Shown: one piece after another, positions 1-7,274 of the stretch
Layout: each line of letters opens with the position of its first letter
Position numbering within the stretch: the stretch's first letter is position 1
The notes under the pieces: model-generated
What the model was told of the DNA's origin: nothing
Seen by the model: the letters and a program-made list of their open reading frames with translations, nothing else
The model's database searches: none
From: Deltaproteobacteria bacterium
GTDB lineage: Bacteria; Desulfobacterota; Desulfobaccia; Desulfobaccales; 0-14-0-80-60-11
Direction of reading: 5' to 3'
Assembly (NCBI GenBank): GCA_030018495.1
Contig: JASEFS010000023.1
Span: 1 to 58,795 of the forward strand
DNA: 58,795 nucleotides
Position numbers and translations under genes: made by a program

Positions 1-306
1 TCAGTATTAACCCAACCCTCTCATAAAAAGTGTCTCACTTTTGGGGGCATCTCAATCCCTCTTATAGCACGAAAAAATCAACATCTTCAATTTCTCTAAT
101 AGCCGATCGCCAAATGAAGGGACAGAATGGAAAAAATTAAAGAGGATAGAAACAGCTTAAGGGGAGAAACGAACTTGAGAGGGTTGCTGTGGATATACTG
201 ATGAGAAAAATTTGGGGAAATCATTAAAAGGATAGGACGGTTTACGCACACAAAAGGAGGCTTTAATTTTACTTATCTTCCAGCAGAATTCGAGAGAAGG
301 GATAGA
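1..306. other. Gene-free left edge, AT-rich, with an 11-bp inverted repeat
   Basis: No convincing gene is seen here. An 11-bp perfect inverted repeat (CAACCCTCTCA at 13-23 and TGAGAGGGTTG at 176-186) brackets about 150 bases. No transposase or terminator is visible. The stretch is the 3' flank of the radical SAM gene on the minus strand. Confidence 0.5.
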
Positions 307-1362
307 TTAGGGGTTGTGAGAACATTGGGGGTCCGGGGCCAGGTAGTCCGGGTTCCCTTGAGCTCTGGACCAGGCATAGGCTATGGCCCGGCAGCCCCGG
401 CATTGAGCCCAGCGCGGGCATGAACCGCATTTGCCGCGGTAGCGGGTTTTGTCCCGCAGAGCTTCCAGCACCGGGGATGCGGCCCAAATTTCCCGCAGCC
501 GGTCTTGGCGCACGTTTCCCAGAGGCACCGGCAACCGCCGGCAGGGGAGCACGGTGCCGTCCGGGAGCAGAGTAAGTCCGGTAACCCCCGCGGCGCAGCC
601 TCCCCAGGGGAAAGTGTCATCTTCGGCGGAATCGGAGGCCGCAGCCGCATCCATCTGATTGGCCAGAGGATCGCCGCTGCCCACGTCCAGGTCTTTGACC
701 TCAAGGGCATAGATCTGCCGGCAAAATGCCGCAAAGTCCTCCGCTGACAACATTTGGTCCAGAAGCGCCTCCCCCCGGCCGGAGGGCACCAGCCGGGCAA
801 AGCCCAATTCCTGAACTCCCAGAGACTTCGAGAGAGGCACCAACTCCAGGAAAGCAGCGGCGTTGAGGCGGGAAAGGGTGGTGTTAAAGGTTACCCGGAC
901 GCCCGCAGCAAGGAGATTCTCGGCCCCGGCCAAAGCTGCCGCGAAGCTGCCCGGACCCCGGATGTCTTCATGAATCGGGGCGGGGCCCTCCAGGCTGATC
1001 TGCACCCCGTCAACTCCCAATGCCGCCAGCCTCTCGGCCCACGGCTTGGTTATGAGGGTGCCGTTTGACAGGAGGTAAACCGCGAAATGCCGCTTTTTCA
1101 TTTGCTCCAAAATGGCCGGCAGTTCCGGATGCAGCAGGGGCTCTCCTCCGGTGACGTGGAAGCTGGGTGAAAAGTCGATGCCGTAAGCATCCCGCCAGCC
1201 CGACAGCATAGCGGCAGACTCTTCGATAACAGCCAGGATTTCCGGGAAAGACAATTCCCGGCCGCGTGGCGCGGCTTCCTGATAACAATGGGCGCACCGG
1301 AGATTGCAGCGCTCCGTAAGATGCCACTGGATAAAAAACTCGTAGCCTTTGATGACCGGCAT
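307..1362 (-). CDS. Radical SAM/SPASM domain enzyme, probable peptide maturase
   Basis: A 351-residue radical SAM enzyme. The N-terminal half holds the AdoMet cluster motif CX3CX2C (Cys19, Cys23, Cys26) and the GGEP motif near 72-75. The C-terminal SPASM region carries seven more cysteines (256, 274, 312, 315, 321, 324, 347), enough for two auxiliary [4Fe-4S] clusters. Proteins with this architecture mostly modify ribosomal peptides (thioether or carbon-carbon crosslinks, oxidations) or small cofactors. About 174 bases upstream on the same strand is a 33-codon gene with an excellent ribosome binding site, a natural candidate substrate. No peptidase, exporter or PqqD-like recognition gene is seen next to it. 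It could instead be an AhbC/NirJ-like heme enzyme, but no heme genes are nearby. The radical SAM/SPASM class is certain; the substrate is inferred. Confidence 0.88.
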   Translation of the reverse strand: MPVIKGYEFFIQWHLTERCNLRCAHCYQEAAPRGRELSFPEILAVIEESAAMLSGWRDAYGIDFSPSFHVTGGEPLLHPELPAILEQMKKRHFAVYLLSNGTLITKPWAERLAALGVDGVQISLEGPAPIHEDIRGPGSFAAALAGAENLLAAGVRVTFNTTLSRLNAAAFLELVPLSKSLGVQELGFARLVPSGRGEALLDQMLSAEDFAAFCRQIYALEVKDLDVGSGDPLANQMDAAAASDSAEDDTFPWGGCAAGVTGLTLLPDGTVLPCRRLPVPLGNVRQDRLREIWAASPVLEALRDKTRYRGKCGSCPRWAQCRGCRAIAYAWSRAQGNPDYLAPDPQCSHNP

Positions 1363-1439
1363 ATAAAAAAGGCTTTCCCGGAGTTTCGGCCTAAAGCCGC
1401 GAGCTCCGGCCGGGAGTGATCTTAATAGGATGGCAGGTC

Positions 1440-1488
1440 ACACCGGCAAGGGCAGGCGCCACGAGGGGACGATGGCCCCTGCCGGTGT
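1440..1488 (-). promoter_or_regulatory. Stem-loop in the spacer between the small peptide and radical SAM genes
   Basis: Arms ACACCGGCA (1440-1448) and TGCCGGTGT (1480-1488) pair perfectly over 9 bp. Pairing extends inward by GGG/CCC if one A is bulged. There is no T-run after the stem, so it is not a classic terminator. It could attenuate read-through or protect the upstream peptide transcript. The function is inferred from position only. Confidence 0.5.
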
Positions 1489-1500
1489 AAACTGCTTGAG

Positions 1501-1517
1501 GTTGCCGAACCGGCAAC
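1501..1517 (-). promoter_or_regulatory. Short stem-loop just after the small peptide gene
   Basis: GTTGCCG (1501-1507) and CGGCAAC (1511-1517) form a perfect 7-bp stem with a 3-base loop. It lies about 20 bases downstream of the stop codon of the 33-codon gene on the minus strand. No T-run follows. With the second stem at 1440-1488 it makes a structured spacer before the radical SAM gene. Confidence 0.45.
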
Positions 1518-1536
1518 GCTACTTCTTTCACTTCTT

Positions 1537-1638
1537 TCAGGAACGGCATCCCTTGCCGGGAGATGTCAGCAGCTTTTTGACATTACCCCAGAAGGCAGCC
1601 TCCTTGGCCAGGGCCTCTTTACTGAGCGCCTGCTTCAT
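1537..1638 (-). CDS. 33-residue peptide, candidate substrate of the radical SAM enzyme
   Basis: A small open frame read on the minus strand from ATG at 1638 to TGA at 1537. It is preceded by an essentially perfect Shine-Dalgarno sequence (AAAGGAGGTGA, about 6 bases before the ATG), which is much stronger than at most genes here. The peptide starts MKQALSKEALAKEAAFWGNV and ends in a basic Gly/Lys tail, SPGKGCRS. The N-terminal part is Ala/Lys/Glu-rich and looks like a helical leader. The rest has one Phe-Trp pair (16-17), a Trp-Gly-Asn triplet (17-19) and a single Cys (31), residues that radical SAM maturases commonly modify. I do not recognise the family. That it is translated is well supported by the ribosome binding site; that it is a RiPP precursor is inferred from the neighbouring SPASM enzyme. 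Confidence 0.65.
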   Translation of the reverse strand: MKQALSKEALAKEAAFWGNVKKLLTSPGKGCRS

Positions 1639-1797
1639 CCCGTCTCACCTCCTTTCATCTGAATAGGACCAGTAATAACATGCGCGGGCTGCTTCCTCAA
1701 CATTTCAGCAATACTTTGGCCACGCCGTTTTTTCTTGTCAAACGTTTCATAAGCCCGGGGGGCCCTCCTCCAGTTTCATAAATGAGCTTCTTTGGAA

Positions 1798-1825
1798 GAT
1801 TTAAGCAGGAGAAAAACCCTGTCAA
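1798..1825 (-). promoter_or_regulatory. Sigma70-like promoter candidate upstream of the small peptide
   Basis: On the minus strand, TTGACA (1825-1820) is followed after 16 bases by TAAATC (1803-1798). The surrounding 29 bases recur, 26 of 29 identical, at 55997-56025 in the same orientation, where TTGACA-N16-TAATTT is kept. It would give a leader of about 150 bases before the peptide start. A second TTGACA at 1741-1736 has no good -10 element. Confidence 0.4.
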
Positions 1826-1918
1826 GGAAGCTGAAGGAGAAGATAGCGGGAGATTTGAGAACGGCTTAAAGTCGTCGAGCGGAATGGCGGCCCGGTTGAG
1901 ACAAGGTTTTCACACCCT

Positions 1919-2635
1919 TCAGACCCCCAGATAAGCCTCCCGCACCTGGGGGTGGTCCTGCAAGGTGCGGCTGGGGCCGGCGAGCACGATCCGGCCGGTT
2001 TCCAGAATGTAGGCTTGATGGGCGATCTCCAGGGCCAGGCGGGCGTTTTGCTCCACCAGCAGGATGGTGGCCCCGGCTTTGTTGAGGCGCCGGATCACCC
2101 GGAAAATCTCCCGGACCAGCATGGGGGCCAAGCCCATGGAGGGCTCATCCAGCAGGAGCAGCCGGGCCCGGCTCATCAAGGCCCGGCCCACGGCCAGCAT
2201 CTGCTGCTCGCCGCCGGAGAGGGTGTTGCCCCATTGGCGGCGGCGTTCGGCCAGGCGGGGGAACAGCCTGAAGACCTCTTCCAGGTCCGCCTCGATTTGA
2301 GCATCCCGGCGGGCGTAGGCCGCCAGGCGCAGGTTTTCCAGGACGGTGAGGTTGCCGAAAATGCCCCGGCCTTCCGGGACGTGGGCGATGCCCGCCTGCG
2401 TGCGCCGGTGGGCCGGAAGGCTGAGGAGGTCCTGCCCGGCAAAGAGAACGGTTCCCTGGGACACCGGCAGCAAACCGGAAAGAGCCCGCAAAATGGTGGA
2501 CTTGCCCGCGCCGTTGGCCCCGATGAGGGTGACGATGTCGCCTTCCTGCACCGCAAAAGACACCCCGCGCACCGCGGCGATGCGGTCGTAGGAAATCCAG
2601 AGATCGTCTACGGTCAGTAGTGGTTGTGATGTCAT
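1919..2635 (-). CDS. livF: Branched-chain amino acid-type ABC transporter, ATPase LivF
   Basis: A 238-residue ATP-binding cassette protein, the second ATPase of a Liv/HAAT importer. It powers uptake across the cytoplasmic membrane with LivG, LivH and LivM. Walker A is at 39-46 (GANGAGKS), the signature LSGGE at 139-143 and Walker B with DEP near 159-165. The length and the AHVPEGR element (84-90) are typical of LivF. It is the last gene of the livK-H-M-G-F series. A 205-base spacer full of short palindromes separates it from livG, so it may be expressed less strongly than its partners. The transported substrate (leucine/isoleucine/valine, amides or similar) cannot be read from the ATPase. Confidence 0.95.
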   Translation of the reverse strand: MTSQPLLTVDDLWISYDRIAAVRGVSFAVQEGDIVTLIGANGAGKSTILRALSGLLPVSQGTVLFAGQDLLSLPAHRRTQAGIAHVPEGRGIFGNLTVLENLRLAAYARRDAQIEADLEEVFRLFPRLAERRRQWGNTLSGGEQQMLAVGRALMSRARLLLLDEPSMGLAPMLVREIFRVIRRLNKAGATILLVEQNARLALEIAHQAYILETGRIVLAGPSRTLQDHPQVREAYLGV

Positions 2636-2689
2636 TGGAATTATGAGCGCGTCACACTTGATTTACAAATTTTGTTTTTATGGGGGGTA

Positions 2690-2776
2690 GGGGGTCAGGG
2701 GTCATAAACCCCTGCCCCCAACCCCGAATTGGGAGCACAGGCTTCCAGCCTGTGCCTCACAGGCAAGATGCCTGTG
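2690..2776. repeat. Cluster of short palindromes (ACAGGC..GCCTGT family)
   Basis: Between livF and livG lie two palindromes: GCACAGGCT/AGCCTGTGC (2735-2743, 2747-2755) and CACAGGCA/TGCCTGTG (2758-2765, 2769-2776). They follow a GGGGTCAGGGGTCA run. The same theme recurs at 12311-12332, 18690-18710 and 47481-47497. They look like dispersed intergenic repeats rather than terminators, since no T-run follows. Confidence 0.7.
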
Positions 2777-2840
2777 TTCCCGAATAATCCGGCGGGCATA
2801 GGCCCATCCCACCGGAAGCCACATGTATCTCAGCCTCCGA

Positions 2841-3620
2841 TTACTCGGCCAAAGCGCCGTCTTTGCCCAGATATGCCTCCAGCACCGCGGGGTCGTGCTG
2901 GACCTCCCGGGGCGGCCCCGAGGCGATGGTCATGCCGAAATCCAGCACCTTGACCCGCTGGCACAGGTCCATAACCACCCGCATCTGGTGCTCGATGAGG
3001 ATGATGGTGAGGCCGAAGTCTCTTTGCATGTCCCTGATAAGTTGGATCAGGGCCTGGCTTTCCGCGTCGTTCATGCCCGCCGCGGGCTCATCCAGAAGCA
3101 AAAGGCGCGGGCCGCTGATCAGGGCCCGGGCCATCTCAACCCGGCGCTGCTCCCCGTAGGGGAGGTGGCGCGCCACGGTGTCGGCGTAGCGGGTTAGGTT
3201 GAAGCGCTCCAAAAGCTCATAGGCCTGCCGCAGCCAGGCTTGTTCCTCCCGGCGAAAGCCCCGGCTGTGCAGGAGGGCCTGCCAGATGTTGTAGCCATGG
3301 CGGGCAAAGCCGCCCAGGCGCACGTTGTCCAGTACGCTCAGATCTTTGAAAAGCCGGATGTTCTGAAAGGTCCGGGCGATGCCCGCGGCGGTGATGCGAT
3401 AGCTGGGCCAGCGGGTGATGTCTTGCCCCTCAAAGAAAATGCGGCCCTGAGAAATGCGGAAGACCCCGGTGATCAAATTGAAGATGGTGGTTTTGCCCGC
3501 GCCGTTGGGACCGATGAGGCCCACCAGTTCGCCCGGCTCCACGGTAAGGGAAAAATCAGCCACCGCACACAGGCCGTCGAAGTGGTGCGTCAGTTCTTCA
3601 ATACTGAGCATGGCGGCCAT
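2841..3620 (-). CDS. livG: Branched-chain amino acid-type ABC transporter, ATPase LivG
   Basis: A 259-residue ABC ATPase. The start at 3620 (residues MAAMLSIEEL) is chosen because GGAGGT lies 9 bases upstream, and because it removes an overlap of the longer frame with livM. The ribosome binding site is next to the livM stop codon, which suggests translational coupling. Walker A is GPNGAGKT near residue 38 and Walker B LLLLDEP near 165. The region around YGEQRRVE replaces the usual LSGGQ signature, as is normal for LivG. The long insert between Walker A and signature (about 120 residues, with the AGIARTFQN motif) separates LivG from LivF. It works with LivF, LivH and LivM in the inner membrane importer. 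Confidence 0.95.
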   Translation of the reverse strand: MAAMLSIEELTHHFDGLCAVADFSLTVEPGELVGLIGPNGAGKTTIFNLITGVFRISQGRIFFEGQDITRWPSYRITAAGIARTFQNIRLFKDLSVLDNVRLGGFARHGYNIWQALLHSRGFRREEQAWLRQAYELLERFNLTRYADTVARHLPYGEQRRVEMARALISGPRLLLLDEPAAGMNDAESQALIQLIRDMQRDFGLTIILIEHQMRVVMDLCQRVKVLDFGMTIASGPPREVQHDPAVLEAYLGKDGALAE

Positions 3621-3624
3621 GGGT

Positions 3625-4590
3625 TTATGACCTCCGGCTTCCTGCCCCAAAACGCGGGATAAACCACTTCGACTCCTTTAAACCCATAATGCCCCGGGGC
3701 CGGAAGATCATGAGCAGGACCAGCAGAAGCGGCCCCACCACCCAGCGCCACAGGCCGAGCGGCCGGAGCAGCTCCAGCAGCAGGGTGAAAATCGTCGCCC
3801 CCAGGAGCGAGCCCGTCAGGGAGCCGATGCCCCCGAGATAGACCATGACCAGCATGTCCGTGGATTTCAGAATGGAAAAGCTCCGGGGGTTGATGAATTG
3901 CAACAGGTGGGCGAACAGCCCGCCGGCCACCCCGGTGAAAAACGCGGAAATGAGAAATGCGTACATCTTGATTTTGCGTGTGTCCACGGAGGTGAGATTG
4001 GCGGCCACCTCATCCTCGCGAATGGCCATGAGCCCCCGGCCGAAATTGGAATACACCAGGTTGCGGCACAAATAAAGGGTGAGCAGCACCCAGGCCGTCA
4101 CCCAGGGCAGCGACGTCAGGCGGGGCATGCCCAGAAAGCCCCGGGGACCGCCCAGAATCTCCAGGTTTTCCAGGACGCTTTTGACAATCATGTTAAAGGC
4201 CAGGGTGACGATGGCCAGGTAGTCCCCCCGGGTGCGGAAGGAAGGGAAGGCCACCACCAAGCCGGTGGCCGCGGCGGCCAGGCCGCCGGCCACCAGCACC
4301 GCCGGAAAGGCCCAGAAGGACAGGGCCGGAGGGATCACCCACACCGTGAGGATGGAGGACATGTAGGCGCCTACGGCCATGAAGCCGGCGTGGCCCACCG
4401 AGAACTCCCCCATGTAGCCGTTCACCAGGTTGAGGGCCAGGGTGAGTATCATGTTGATCCCCACGTACATGAGTATTTGCACTACGTACGGGTTGAGGAG
4501 GCCGGACTCCGGCAAGACCCAGGACAGGGCCAGGAGGAGGGTTATACTGCCCCAGGTGAGGTAACGTCTCTGCGGCATTACCGCTGCCAT
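3625..4590 (-). CDS. livM: Branched-chain amino acid-type ABC transporter permease LivM
   Basis: A 321-residue inner-membrane permease with about nine or ten hydrophobic segments. It has the conserved LivM features LALNLVNGYMGEFSVGHAGF near 55-75 and AGVAGGLFAHLLQFINPRSFS near 215-240, plus the GGIGSLTGSLLGA loop, the EAA-like contact for the ATPases. It pairs with LivH as a heterodimeric pore. The livG start lies just after its stop codon. Upstream, a 262-base element with inverted ends separates it from livH. Confidence 0.95.
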   Translation of the reverse strand: MAAVMPQRRYLTWGSITLLLALSWVLPESGLLNPYVVQILMYVGINMILTLALNLVNGYMGEFSVGHAGFMAVGAYMSSILTVWVIPPALSFWAFPAVLVAGGLAAAATGLVVAFPSFRTRGDYLAIVTLAFNMIVKSVLENLEILGGPRGFLGMPRLTSLPWVTAWVLLTLYLCRNLVYSNFGRGLMAIREDEVAANLTSVDTRKIKMYAFLISAFFTGVAGGLFAHLLQFINPRSFSILKSTDMLVMVYLGGIGSLTGSLLGATIFTLLLELLRPLGLWRWVVGPLLLVLLMIFRPRGIMGLKESKWFIPRFGAGSRRS

Positions 4591-4599
4591 AAAGAATTG

Positions 4600-4833
4600 G
4601 TGGTCAGTGGCCGGTGGCCGGTGGTCAGTAAAAAAGCCAATAATCAGAAATCAGTCAAAATTGATTATGTTGTCTTAAAATAGAAGTTTCCTTCTAAATA
4701 GGTTCTTCGTCCTCGATAAATGTAGCGCCGGCGCCCTCGCGGGCGATAGAACCGCCGGGTGCGGCAGTTCTACATTTTAGGAGCATTGGCATTTTTCCGG
4801 GAAATTCTGGTAATTAAACCGGCCACTGACCAC
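4600..4833. mobile_element. MITE-like element with 16-bp perfect inverted ends between livH and livM
   Basis: GTGGTCAGTGGCCGGT at 4600-4615 is repeated as its exact reverse complement at 4818-4833, framing about 202 bases without a gene. Further GGTCAGT copies extend both ends. The interior is AT-rich on the left, with a GC-rich palindromic block at 4721-4774. The position inside an operon and the inverted ends resemble a small non-autonomous element or a transcribed hairpin. No target-site duplication is evident and no transposase is present in the window. Confidence 0.5.
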
Positions 4834-4852
4834 TGATCACTGACCACTGCCC

Positions 4853-5764
4853 TTAAACCCGCTCAAACATGGGCCGGCCCAAGAGGCCGGTGGGCTTGAA
4901 GACCAGCAGCAGCAGGAGCAGGGAAAAGGCCACAAAATCGCGATACGTGGACGCGGGCAGCAGCACCGGCGTGAAGATTTCCACGAAGCCAAGAATATAG
5001 CCCCCCAGCATGGCGCCCCGGATATTGCCGATGCCCCCCACCACCGCGGCAATGAAGGCCCACCAGCCGATCCTGATGCCCATATAGGGATCAAGCACCG
5101 GATACGCCAGGCCATAGAGCAGGCCTCCCGCCGCGGCGATGGCCGAGCCCACCGCAAAGGTCAGGGAAATCACCCGGTCCACGGGCACCCCCATCAAAGG
5201 CACGATGGGCCGGTTGTAAGATATGGCGCGCATGGCCATGCCCAGCAGAGTGCGCCGGATCAACAGGTCTAAAAGAACCATCAGCAGCGCGGCCAGAAGA
5301 ATGATCAGGACTTGCAGCGGGGTCAAAGTAAGTCCGAAAATGTTCCAGGGCTGCATGGGAATGAGACCGGGGAAATGGCGGGGTTGCGGCCCCAACATGG
5401 CCAGGGTGAAATTTTCCAGAAACAACCCCACCCCCAGGGCCGTTATGACCGCGGACACGCGGGGGGCCTGGCGCAAGGGCCGGTAGGCCAGGCGCTCCAC
5501 CGTCACCCCCAGGAGCGCGGTAAGGAACATGCTGAAAAGCAAGGCCCCGACAAAAACAAAGGGCAAAGGCGCCTTGAACGGCAGCCCCAGGAGAAACACC
5601 GCCGCGGCCAGACTTAAGTACGCCCCCACCATGAAAATGTCGCCGTGCGCAAAGTTGATCATGGTGAGGATGCCATACACCATGGCATAACCCAACGCAA
5701 TAAGGGCATAAACGCTCCCCAGCTGCAAAGCGTTCAAGACATTCTGTCCCAATACCTGGAGCAT
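4853..5764 (-). CDS. livH: Branched-chain amino acid-type ABC transporter permease LivH
   Basis: A 303-residue permease with about eight membrane segments. The start at 5764 (MLQVLGQNVLNALQLGSVYAL) is an ATG with GGGGAGGAA 11 bases upstream; a longer GTG start at 5794 lacks such support. Conserved LivH signatures are IALGYAMVYGILTMINFAHGD near 27-47 and the GGIGNIRGAMLGGYILG loop near 253-269. It forms the channel with LivM. The gene follows livK by about 190 bases containing GGGGTCAGGGG-type repeats. Confidence 0.95.
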   Translation of the reverse strand: MLQVLGQNVLNALQLGSVYALIALGYAMVYGILTMINFAHGDIFMVGAYLSLAAAVFLLGLPFKAPLPFVFVGALLFSMFLTALLGVTVERLAYRPLRQAPRVSAVITALGVGLFLENFTLAMLGPQPRHFPGLIPMQPWNIFGLTLTPLQVLIILLAALLMVLLDLLIRRTLLGMAMRAISYNRPIVPLMGVPVDRVISLTFAVGSAIAAAGGLLYGLAYPVLDPYMGIRIGWWAFIAAVVGGIGNIRGAMLGGYILGFVEIFTPVLLPASTYRDFVAFSLLLLLLVFKPTGLLGRPMFERV

Positions 5765-5955
5765 AGAGGTGGAAGTTCCTCCCCTATCCCTCACATCCCC
5801 ATCCCACCACGTTTATTCAGGGGCCAGGGTTTATGTCAGGGGTCAGGGGCCGGGGGCCGGGGGAAAAAGACAACTTTAACCGACTCCTGGTCCCTAATCC
5901 CTGTTAAAAGGGTTGGGAGGAATGGCGTTTGTCCGGCCCTCCCCCCGAAAAAATT

Positions 5956-7101
5956 TTACGGTTTCACGCTGGCGTGGTAGGCGAATTTGCCGTCTTTGAT
6001 CTGGAGGATAACCGCGCTTTTAATGGGGTCGCCGGTGCCCTTGAACTGCATGTTGCCGGTCACGCCTTCGAATTCCTGAATCGTGGCCAAAGCGTCCCGG
6101 ACTTTCCGGCGGTCCGGGGCGCCGGCCTTGGTGATGGCGGCGATAAGCAGGTTGCCGGCGTCATAGGTCAGAGCCGCCACATCGTCAGGCTTTTGGCCGT
6201 ATTTGGCCTCATAGTCCGTGATAAACTTCTGGGCCTTTTCAGTGGCGATATCCTGGGCATAATGGGTGCTGAAGAAGCAGCCTTCCAAATCCTTGCCGCC
6301 CAGGCGGAGAAGTTCTTCGCTGCCCCAGGAGTCGGAGCCGATAATGGCGCTGGTGATTCCCAACCGTCGGGCCTGCTGCGCCTGGAGGGGGACTTCATTA
6401 TAGTAGTTGGGGAGGAAGAGCACGTCCGGATCAGCCCCCTTTATCTTGGTGAGCTGGGCGGAGAAGTCCATGTCTCCCTTGGTATAGGATTCAAAGGCCA
6501 CTACTTTGCCGCCGTTTTCTTCGAAGAATTTTTTAAAGAATTCGGCGATGCCCTTGTTGTATTCGGAAGCCACGTCATAAAGCACCGCCGCGGTCTGGGC
6601 CTTGAGATTGGCCCGGGCGAACTTGGCCATGACCTGGCCCTGGAAGTCGTCGATGAAGCAGGCCCGGAAGACGTACTTCTTGCCTTCGGTGGTTTTGGGG
6701 TTGGTGGACCAGGGGCTTACCATGATGACCCCGGCATCTTCACAGATCCGGGCCGCGGGGATGGCGTTGCCCGAGGCGTTGGGGCCGACGATGGCCAGGA
6801 CGTTATTCTGGGTGATGAGCTTTTGGGCCGCGGCCGCGGCGGATTCGGCCTTGTCTTCATTGTCTTCCACAAAAAGGGTCACTTTCCAGGCTTTGTCGCC
6901 GAGCTTCAGGCCGCCGCTCTGATTTATCTGGGCCGCCAGAAGTTCAGCGGCATTTTTGCAGGAAGCCCCTACGGCGGGCTTGCTGCCCGTGAGTTCGGCG
7001 TTGACTCCCAGCCGGATATCAGTGGCCTCTTTCTTAGCGCAGGCTCCTGAAAAAAAGAAAAGCATCACTGCAACAAATGCAGCCCATCTTGGCAAGCTCA
7101 T
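5956..7101 (-). CDS. livK: Liv-type ABC transporter substrate-binding lipoprotein
   Basis: A 381-residue periplasmic binding protein of the Leu/Ile/Val-binding (type 1) family. The start at 7101 is chosen because AAAGGAGA sits 5-9 bases upstream and it leaves a clean signal peptide. Residues 1-21 end in the lipobox FSGAC, so the protein should be a lipoprotein. The mature part starts with IRLGVNAELTGSKPAVG, and the middle has AIVGPNASGNAIPAA, the usual ligand-pocket segments. It is the first and probably most abundant product of the livK-H-M-G-F unit. The ligand is not determined; related proteins bind branched-chain amino acids, amides, urea or aromatic acids. An inverted repeat and a promoter lie upstream. 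Confidence 0.93.
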   Translation of the reverse strand: MSLPRWAAFVAVMLFFFSGACAKKEATDIRLGVNAELTGSKPAVGASCKNAAELLAAQINQSGGLKLGDKAWKVTLFVEDNEDKAESAAAAAQKLITQNNVLAIVGPNASGNAIPAARICEDAGVIMVSPWSTNPKTTEGKKYVFRACFIDDFQGQVMAKFARANLKAQTAAVLYDVASEYNKGIAEFFKKFFEENGGKVVAFESYTKGDMDFSAQLTKIKGADPDVLFLPNYYNEVPLQAQQARRLGITSAIIGSDSWGSEELLRLGGKDLEGCFFSTHYAQDIATEKAQKFITDYEAKYGQKPDDVAALTYDAGNLLIAAITKAGAPDRRKVRDALATIQEFEGVTGNMQFKGTGDPIKSAVILQIKDGKFAYHASVKP

Positions 7102-7160
7102 GGTTTCTCCTTTCTCGGCAGGCTCCCCCGCCGCCTGGAAAAAGCTCTCAAAGCGTTTGC

Positions 7161-7190
7161 ACGATATCAAAAAGGCACGGGAGACGTCAA
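7161..7190 (-). promoter_or_regulatory. Predicted sigma70 promoter of the liv operon
   Basis: On the minus strand, TTGACG (7190-7185) is followed after 18 bases by TATCGT (7166-7161). It lies about 60 bases before the livK start. The -35 element is inside the inverted repeat at 7183-7203, so binding there would block or modify access by RNA polymerase. Confidence 0.5.
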
Positions 7191-7203
7191 CTTTTATGAC
7201 GTC
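7183..7203. promoter_or_regulatory. Perfect inverted repeat (operator candidate) between livK and the Crp-like gene
   Basis: GACGTCA (7183-7189) and TGACGTC (7197-7203) form a 7-bp perfect inverted repeat with a 7-base spacer. It overlaps the predicted liv -35 element and is 72 bases upstream of the divergent Crp/Fnr-family gene. A homodimeric helix-turn-helix regulator is the expected kind of ligand. The neighbouring Crp-like protein is the obvious candidate, by inference only. Confidence 0.5.
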
Positions 7204-7274
7204 CGGTCCGCGCCCCGGCTCTCATGGCTAACCTCAGGAAATACTTGCTATTTTAACTAAGATTGTGTTAAGAC

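Noticed and set aside
5929-7050. Long plus-strand open frame (373 codons) opposite livK
   Set aside because: It is antisense to a clear binding-protein gene, has no ribosome binding site, and its residues reflect the GC-rich complement of livK codons.
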